A DNA stretch of 64,000 nt from Aerophototrophica crusticola (GTDB lineage: Bacteria; Pseudomonadota; Alphaproteobacteria; Azospirillales; Azospirillaceae): the NCBI GenBank assembly GCA_001939945.1, contig MOEB01000002.1, forward strand, positions 62,001-126,000, in the 5' to 3' direction. A model generated the notes under the pieces. The model made no database searches, was not told where the DNA came from, and was given only the letters and a program-made list of their open reading frames with translations. Each line of letters begins with the position of its first letter. Position 1 is the first letter of the stretch. Positions 57,953-64,000 of the stretch are shown one piece after another. Made by a program: the position numbers and the translations under genes.

Positions 57953-58408
57953 ATGAAGAAGATCATCCTCCTCCTGCTCGCCCTGTTGGTGCTCGTCGGC
58001 GCCGGCGGCGGGGCCTATTTCTTCCTCTTCAACAAGCCAGAGGGGGAGCATGCGGAGGAGCAGGCGCCCAAGAAGCCCTCCGGCCCGCCTTCCTACGTCA
58101 CCGTCGGCCCCATGATCGTGCCCGTGGTGGGGCCGACCCGGGTGGAGCAGAACGTGATGATCGTTCTGTCGCTGGAGGTGGAGAACGACAGCAAGCGCGA
58201 ACAGGTCAGCGCCCAGCGCCCCAGGCTGATCGACGCCTATGTCCAGGCCCTTTATGGCGGGATCGAGCAGGGGCAGGTAGTGGACGGCCAGATCCTGAAC
58301 ATCCCCCATGTGAAGCAGAAGCTGGTGGAGGCGACGGAGAAGGTGCTGGGCCCTGGCATGGTCCAGGACGTCCTGATCCAGTCCGTAAGCCAGCGCCCCG
58401 CCTTCTGA
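57953..58408 (+). CDS. fliL: FliL-like flagellar basal-body-associated protein
   Basis: This 151-residue protein has an N-terminal membrane span (MKKIILLLLALLVLVGAGGG). A charged linker follows, then a C-terminal domain with YVTVGPMIVPVVG and VMIVLSLEVENDSKREQVSA, which matches FliL. FliL stabilises the stator around the motor. It is away from the other flagellar genes by at least 48 kb in this window. The start at 57953 places the Met before the membrane span. No sigma-54 promoter was found in front of it. Family similarity is moderate, so a paralogue is possible. Confidence 0.75.
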   Translation: MKKIILLLLALLVLVGAGGGAYFFLFNKPEGEHAEEQAPKKPSGPPSYVTVGPMIVPVVGPTRVEQNVMIVLSLEVENDSKREQVSAQRPRLIDAYVQALYGGIEQGQVVDGQILNIPHVKQKLVEATEKVLGPGMVQDVLIQSVSQRPAF

Positions 58409-58643
58409 TCGGTGCGCTGCGCGGGTGATGCGGCTGGTCCACCATGCTGCTTTTTAACCGTTAGTTGATAAAATCCCAGATGCAACACAACCGCGCACCC
58501 CGTGCCCAAATGGTGCGGGCGCAAGTGCGACGGATTGCCATGTCCTTGTCCCCGTGTCATTTTTGACGAACAAAACTGGCGCCGGGAGCCCAATCGCCGA
58601 CCAGAAGCGACGGTGGCGCCGCCAACGGGGTAAGGAAAAATCC

Positions 58644-60773
<2,130 letters not shown>

Positions 60774-60787
60774 GCCCCGTGACGCCA

Positions 60788-60817
60788 GGGTCCTCCCGGT
60801 TCCCACCGGGAGGACCC
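60788..60817 (+). terminator. First hairpin downstream of hppA
   Basis: A perfect 12-bp stem GGGTCCTCCCGG/CCGGGAGGACCC with a 6-base loop lies 15 bases after the hppA stop. No U-tract follows. The double-hairpin repeat and a stronger terminator come next. Confidence 0.55.
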
Positions 60818-60824
60818 ACGGCCG

Positions 60825-60886
60825 CGCGACCCGATGGTCGCGTAAGCCAAGCCGCCGGCGGCGCCGGGCGACTGAGGGACGGGAAC
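60825..60886 (+). repeat. Double-hairpin repeat element, copy B
   Basis: A 7-bp stem (CGCGACC/GGTCGCG, loop CGAT) is followed by TAAGCCAA, a second stem GCCGC/GCGGC, GCCGG and TGAGGGAC...GGGAAC. The linker and tail match copy A at 17675, while the first stem differs by paired changes that keep pairing. Confidence 0.6.
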
Positions 60887-60893
60887 ATGGACA

Positions 60894-60923
60894 AAGGCCC
60901 CGGGGAGCGATCCCCGGGGCCTT
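60894..60923. terminator. Terminator between hppA and bamE genes
   Basis: A perfect 13-bp stem (AAGGCCCCGGGGA/TCCCCGGGGCCTT) with a 4-base loop lies between the convergent genes. Both sides have short T-rich flanks (CTTCTTCC on plus; TTTGTCC on minus). Confidence 0.8.
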
Positions 60924-60968
60924 CTTCCATTCAATCGTCGTCTGCGATGCCTGAAAGGGGCAGGGCGA

Positions 60969-61445
60969 TCAGCCGCCGCCGCGACCCTTCTTCTTGTCAT
61001 CCTTCTTTTTCTTGGTCGGGCCGCCCAGCGTGCCCAGCACCTGCTCCAGGATGCCCACGTCACGGCCCATGGTGGGGGTGGTGCTCTCCTCCGGGTCAAT
61101 GGCGCGGGCCTGCTCCCGACCCATCTCGTCCACGGCCTTCACCATGCCCGCATCGTCGAAGCGCACGCGGTAGACGCGCTGCTCCGCCAGGTCCGGGGCG
61201 AAGAAGGCGGTCTGCTCCGTCCGCCGGCCGATATAATACCAGGTGTTCGGGTCCAGGGTGCCGGTGGCCGTGGGGGACCCCAAGGTGTACTGGACCTGCT
61301 CCCGGGTGGTGACGCCCGGCTGCACCTTGGCCAGCCGCTCAGGCTCCACCATGTTGCCCCGCGTCGCGACGATAGGCGTGCAGCCGACGAGGCCGAGCCC
61401 GAGGAGGCCTGCGGTCAGCAGGAGCGGAGCGTTGATCTTGCGCAT
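60969..61445 (-). CDS. bamE: Outer-membrane assembly lipoprotein BamE (SmpA/OmlA)
   Basis: This 158-residue lipoprotein has the lipobox LVGC (Cys22). The BamE fold follows: LAKVQPGVTTREQVQYTLGS and GTLDPNTWYYIGRRTEQTAF with the conserved Trp-Tyr. A C-terminal extension ends in a Lys-rich tail. BamE supports BamA in outer-membrane protein insertion. The ATG at 61443-61445 gives the signal peptide; an upstream ATG (61466) would add seven residues before it. It is divergent from the ubiquinol-cytochrome c chaperone gene. Confidence 0.92.
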   Translation of the reverse strand: MRKINAPLLLTAGLLGLGLVGCTPIVATRGNMVEPERLAKVQPGVTTREQVQYTLGSPTATGTLDPNTWYYIGRRTEQTAFFAPDLAEQRVYRVRFDDAGMVKAVDEMGREQARAIDPEESTTPTMGRDVGILEQVLGTLGGPTKKKKDDKKKGRGGG

Positions 61446-61680
61446 GGACTCGGACGTTGCTTCCATCGGTTGGGCAGTCTGGTTCGGCACGGGCCAGCCC
61501 GGCGCATCCCAGCACCAGGGCACATCAGGCAGGACCGCGCTTGACGGTCGGGACGCCGGCCCCTATCTGGCCGGGTGACATTGGCACCGGGATCGTCCCT
61601 GTGTCAACGCCGGCCCAGCAGTCACAGCCAAGGCCCGCCGCCGGCCCGGTCGGCGGCGGAGAGAGCCCCGGAGGCAACCC

Positions 61681-62232
61681 GTGTTCAGCCGCTTGTTCAA
61701 GCGTACCAGCCATGAGCGCACCGTCGCCGGACTCTATGGCCGCATCGTGGCGCAGGCGCGGGAAACCGGCTTCTTCGCCGTCGCCAACGTGCCGGACACG
61801 GTGGAGGGCCGGTTCGAGCTGGTGGCCCTGCATGCCTGGCTGGTGATGCGCCGCCTGCGCGACCAGGGACCAGAGGCGGCTGCCTTCAACCAGGCCCTGT
61901 TCGACTTCATGTTCGCCGACATGGACCTGAACCTGCGGGAACTGGGCGTCAGCGACATGAAGGTGGGGGAGAAGGTGAAAGACCTGGCCTCCCACTTCTA
62001 CGGCCGCATCAATGCCTATGAGGGGGCGATGAAGCCGGATGCCGCGCCCGACGCCCTGGCCCAGGCCTTGGACCGGAACCTGTACGGCTCCACCTTGCCC
62101 GACCCGGCGGATGTCGCGACCATGGAGGCCTATGTCCGCGCCCAGGCCGCCGCCCTCGATTCCTTCCCGCCTGCGCGTCTGTTGGCGGGAGAGGTGGCCT
62201 TCGCCCCGGCTCCAGGCCCGTCACACACGTAA
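61681..62232 (+). CDS. Ubiquinol-cytochrome c chaperone (CBP3/UQCC1-like)
   Basis: This 183-residue protein has LYGRIVAQARETGFFAVANV, then LVALHAWLVMRRLRDQGPEA and FMFADMDLNLRELGVSDMKV, the CBP3 core. In mitochondria CBP3 binds newly made cytochrome b and assists bc1 assembly; the bacterial family is thought to do likewise. The start is a GTG at 61681 with GGAGG nine bases upstream. It precedes yceD in many Rhodospirillales. Confidence 0.92.
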   Translation: MFSRLFKRTSHERTVAGLYGRIVAQARETGFFAVANVPDTVEGRFELVALHAWLVMRRLRDQGPEAAAFNQALFDFMFADMDLNLRELGVSDMKVGEKVKDLASHFYGRINAYEGAMKPDAAPDALAQALDRNLYGSTLPDPADVATMEAYVRAQAAALDSFPPARLLAGEVAFAPAPGPSHT

Positions 62233-62252
62233 TTCCCAGGAGTAGCCTAGAA

Positions 62253-62840
62253 ATGTCCCAGCCCCAGACCGTCGGCGGGTCCGCACCCGAGATGTCCCGC
62301 GTCGTCATCGCGGACACGGTGAGCACCGGCGGGAAGTCCCTGACCATCGATTCCAAGCCGGAGGAGCGGGCCGCCCTCGCCAAGCGCTTCGACCTGGTCG
62401 CCATCGACAGCCTGACCGCCACCCTGCGCCTGCGCCGCGTGCGGGGGGAGATGGTGAAGGTCACCGGCAGCCTGTCCGCGGATGTTGTGCAGACCTGCGT
62501 CGTCACCCTGGACCCCGTGCCCGCCCATGTGGAGGAGGAGTTCAGCGCCCTGTTCGCCCCGGACCACCTTCTCCCCAAGGAGGAGGAAGAGGAGGAGATG
62601 ACCTTCTCCGTGGAGATGCTGGAAGAGGACGTGCCCGAGGCCATGCCCGGCGGCCGCATCGACGTGGGCGAGCTGGTGGCCCAGCACCTGTCCCTGGCGC
62701 TGGACCCCTATCCGCGCAAGGCAGGCATCAGCTTCGAGGAGATCGACGAGGGTGCGGAGCCCGATTCCGCCCCCGTCCAGGCCGAGCCGGCGAAGCCGAA
62801 TCCCTTCGCCGCCCTTGCACGCTTAAAGAAGCCGTCATAA
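62253..62840 (+). CDS. yceD: YceD-family (DUF177) ribosome-linked protein
   Basis: This 195-residue protein has the DUF177 core: [40 protein letters not shown] and an acidic stretch KEEEEEEM. It then has [20 protein letters not shown] and a C-terminal Pro/Ala tail ending in RLKKPS. The family is linked to 23S rRNA/ribosome assembly and usually precedes rpmF and plsX, as here. AGGAG lies 11 bases before the ATG. Only one of the usual Cys motifs is present. Confidence 0.93.
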   Translation: MSQPQTVGGSAPEMSRVVIADTVSTGGKSLTIDSKPEERAALAKRFDLVAIDSLTATLRLRRVRGEMVKVTGSLSADVVQTCVVTLDPVPAHVEEEFSALFAPDHLLPKEEEEEEMTFSVEMLEEDVPEAMPGGRIDVGELVAQHLSLALDPYPRKAGISFEEIDEGAEPDSAPVQAEPAKPNPFAALARLKKPS

Positions 62841-62896
62841 ATACGGGTTTCGCGCTTGCCCCGGCTGGTGGTTTCCAGTATTCAAGCGCTCCTGTC

Positions 62897-62920
62897 AGGC
62901 GGCCCTCCCGGGGGCCGCCT
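62897..62920 (+). other. Hairpin in the yceD-rpmF spacer
   Basis: A perfect 9-bp stem (AGGCGGCCC/GGGCCGCCT, loop TCCCGG) is followed by AAAACATTGTTT rather than a U-tract. It may be a processing or attenuation element for rpmF mRNA rather than a terminator. Confidence 0.4.
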
Positions 62921-62980
62921 AAAACATTGTTTGGCCGGGCGTCGGGCTTGGCCGCCTGTCCCCATCGCGAGTGTAAGACC

Positions 62981-63172
62981 ATGGCTGTTCCCAAGAAGAA
63001 GACCTCCAAGTCGCGGCGTGACATGCGCCGTTCGCACCACGCCCTCACGGCCGCCGCCTACAATGAGTGCAAGAATTGTGGTGAGCTGAAGCGCCCGCAC
63101 CACGTCTGCGGCTCGTGCGGCCACTATGACGGCCGTGAGGTCGCCGCTGCCGCCCCGGCCGCGACCGCCTGA
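62981..63172 (+). CDS. rpmF: 50S ribosomal protein L32
   Basis: This 63-residue protein begins [20 protein letters not shown], the canonical L32 start. A zinc ribbon follows with two Cys pairs ([20 protein letters not shown]). It has a short Ala-rich C-terminal tail. A strongly basic N-terminus binds 23S rRNA. It lies between yceD and plsX in the usual order. Confidence 0.97.
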   Translation: MAVPKKKTSKSRRDMRRSHHALTAAAYNECKNCGELKRPHHVCGSCGHYDGREVAAAAPAATA

Positions 63173-63203
63173 CGACCAGCCAGCGTAAGGACGCCCGACG
63201 GCC

Positions 63204-64000
63204 GTGACCGCGCGCTTGCGCATCGCCCTGGACGCCATGGGCGGCGACCATGCACCAGACATGGTCGTCGCCGGTGCGGACCTTGCCCGTGAGCGCTGCC
63301 CCAACGTCTCCTACCTGTTTGTGGGCGACGAGGCCAAGATCCGGGCCCTGCTGGAAAAACATCCTGCGGTAAAAGCTATCGCCGAGGTCCGGCACACGCC
63401 GGACTTCGTCGCGATGGACGCGAAGCCGTCCCAGGCCCTCCGGGGCGGGCGGAACAGCTCCATGCGCCTTGCCATCGACGCGGTGGCGGCGGGCGATGCC
63501 GCATGCGTGGTCTCCGCCGGCAATACCGGCGCGCTGATGGCCATCGCCAAGTTCGTGCTGAAAACCCTGCCGGGCATCGACCGGCCGGCCATCGCCAGCT
63601 TCTTCCCTACCCTGAAGGGGGAGAGCGTGATGCTGGATCTGGGCGCGAACCTGGAATGCGACGCCCAGAACCTGGTGCAGTTCGCCGTCATGGGCACGGT
63701 GTTCAGCCGCACGGTCCTGGGCCTTCTGGAACCCACCATCGGCCTGCTGAACGTGGGCTCGGAGGAGCAGAAGGGCCACGAGTCGATCCGCCAAGCGGCC
63801 GCCGCCCTGCGCGCGACCCCCCTGGCCAAGAATTTCCACGGCTTCGTGGAAGGCAACGACATCGCCGCCGGCACGGTGGACGTGGTCGTGACCGACGGTT
63901 TCACAGGCAACGTCGCCCTGAAGACGGCCGAGGGCACGGCAAAGCTCTATGCGGAGTTCCTGCGCCGCACGTTCGGCTCCTCCCTCATGGCGAAGCTGGG
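63204..64000 (+). CDS. plsX: Phosphate acyltransferase PlsX (cut by window end)
   Basis: The frame starts at a GTG (63204) and runs open to the end of the window (265 codons). It opens LRIALDAMGGDHAPDMVVAG, typical of PlsX, and carries AACVVSAGNTGALMAIAKFV, VMLDLGANLECDAQNLVQFA, LLNVGSEEQKGHESI and VVVTDGFTGNVALKTAEG. PlsX makes acyl-phosphate from acyl-ACP for phospholipid synthesis. Normal length is about 340-350 residues, so roughly the last quarter is missing. No ATG start is nearer; the upstream linker to rpmF is 31 bases. Confidence 0.95.
   Translation, partial: MTARLRIALDAMGGDHAPDMVVAGADLARERCPNVSYLFVGDEAKIRALLEKHPAVKAIAEVRHTPDFVAMDAKPSQALRGGRNSSMRLAIDAVAAGDAACVVSAGNTGALMAIAKFVLKTLPGIDRPAIASFFPTLKGESVMLDLGANLECDAQNLVQFAVMGTVFSRTVLGLLEPTIGLLNVGSEEQKGHESIRQAAAALRATPLAKNFHGFVEGNDIAAGTVDVVVTDGFTGNVALKTAEGTAKLYAEFLRRTFGSSLMAKL

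Overview
This is a gene-dense, high-GC (high 60s percent by eye) stretch of an alphaproteobacterial chromosome, most likely from Rhodospirillales/Azospirillaceae. The pointers are FliX next to flgI, a DksA without zinc cysteines, a MucR/Ros regulator, an LdtR-like MarR protein, a CBP3-type cytochrome bc1 chaperone beside yceD-rpmF-plsX, a K+-insensitive H+-pyrophosphatase and a RibB fused to a cysteine-less RibA-like domain. I see no phage, transposase, integrase, CRISPR or plasmid genes; this reads as core chromosome.

Layout. 0-9.2 kb is a flagellar block: flgD(partial)-fliK, then flgN-flgJ-flgI divergent from fliX, then dksA, then flgF-flgG-flgA-flgH. Three near-consensus sigma-54 promoters precede fliK, flgI and flgF. 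9.4-16.9 kb holds an orphan peptide-binding protein, a cyclophilin, a ydbH-ynbE-ydbL operon (AsmA-like lipid bridge to the outer membrane), an iron-type alcohol dehydrogenase with a broken metal site and a coiled-coil membrane protein. 17-26.5 kb has glutathione peroxidase, a hairpin cluster, lptD, a RAM-domain protein with a DEAD-box helicase, hydrolases, a 42-residue His-tailed membrane protein, parE, a thioesterase and a low-complexity lipoprotein. 26.6-31.5 kb carries a lone receiver protein, a sulfonate/taurine-type ABC transporter with an OsmC protein, cytochrome c and tRNA-Ser(TGA).

31.7-43.3 kb contains a hybrid histidine kinase followed by a CheY-like protein, a DUF4112 protein, a SET-domain protein paired with a PLP decarboxylase-like protein, an acyl-CoA dehydrogenase behind a CAAAC-N4-GTTTG operator, a GFA-family protein, an ornithine-type decarboxylase with a long structured leader, and two alpha/beta hydrolases. 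43.3-50.3 kb has hemB, a diacylglycerol kinase-phosphoesterase pair, 3-hydroxyisobutyryl-CoA hydrolase behind a possible acyl-CoA dehydrogenase relic, the LdtR-like regulator and mucR. 50.3-57.9 kb is rpiB, glyA, nrdR and a riboflavin cluster ribD-ribE-ribBX-ribH running into nusB-thiL. 58-64 kb has a FliL-like protein, hppA, bamE, the bc1 chaperone, yceD, rpmF and plsX (cut by the window end).

Two families of intergenic repeats stand out. Three REPIN-type paired palindromes begin and end with GTAG/CTAC, and one supplies the stop codon of ribD. Two copies of a ~63-nt double-hairpin element keep their stems by compensating base changes. I found no clear new defence or mobile system. The most unusual items are the covarying repeat, the SET/decarboxylase pair, the degenerate alcohol dehydrogenase and the His-tailed microprotein.
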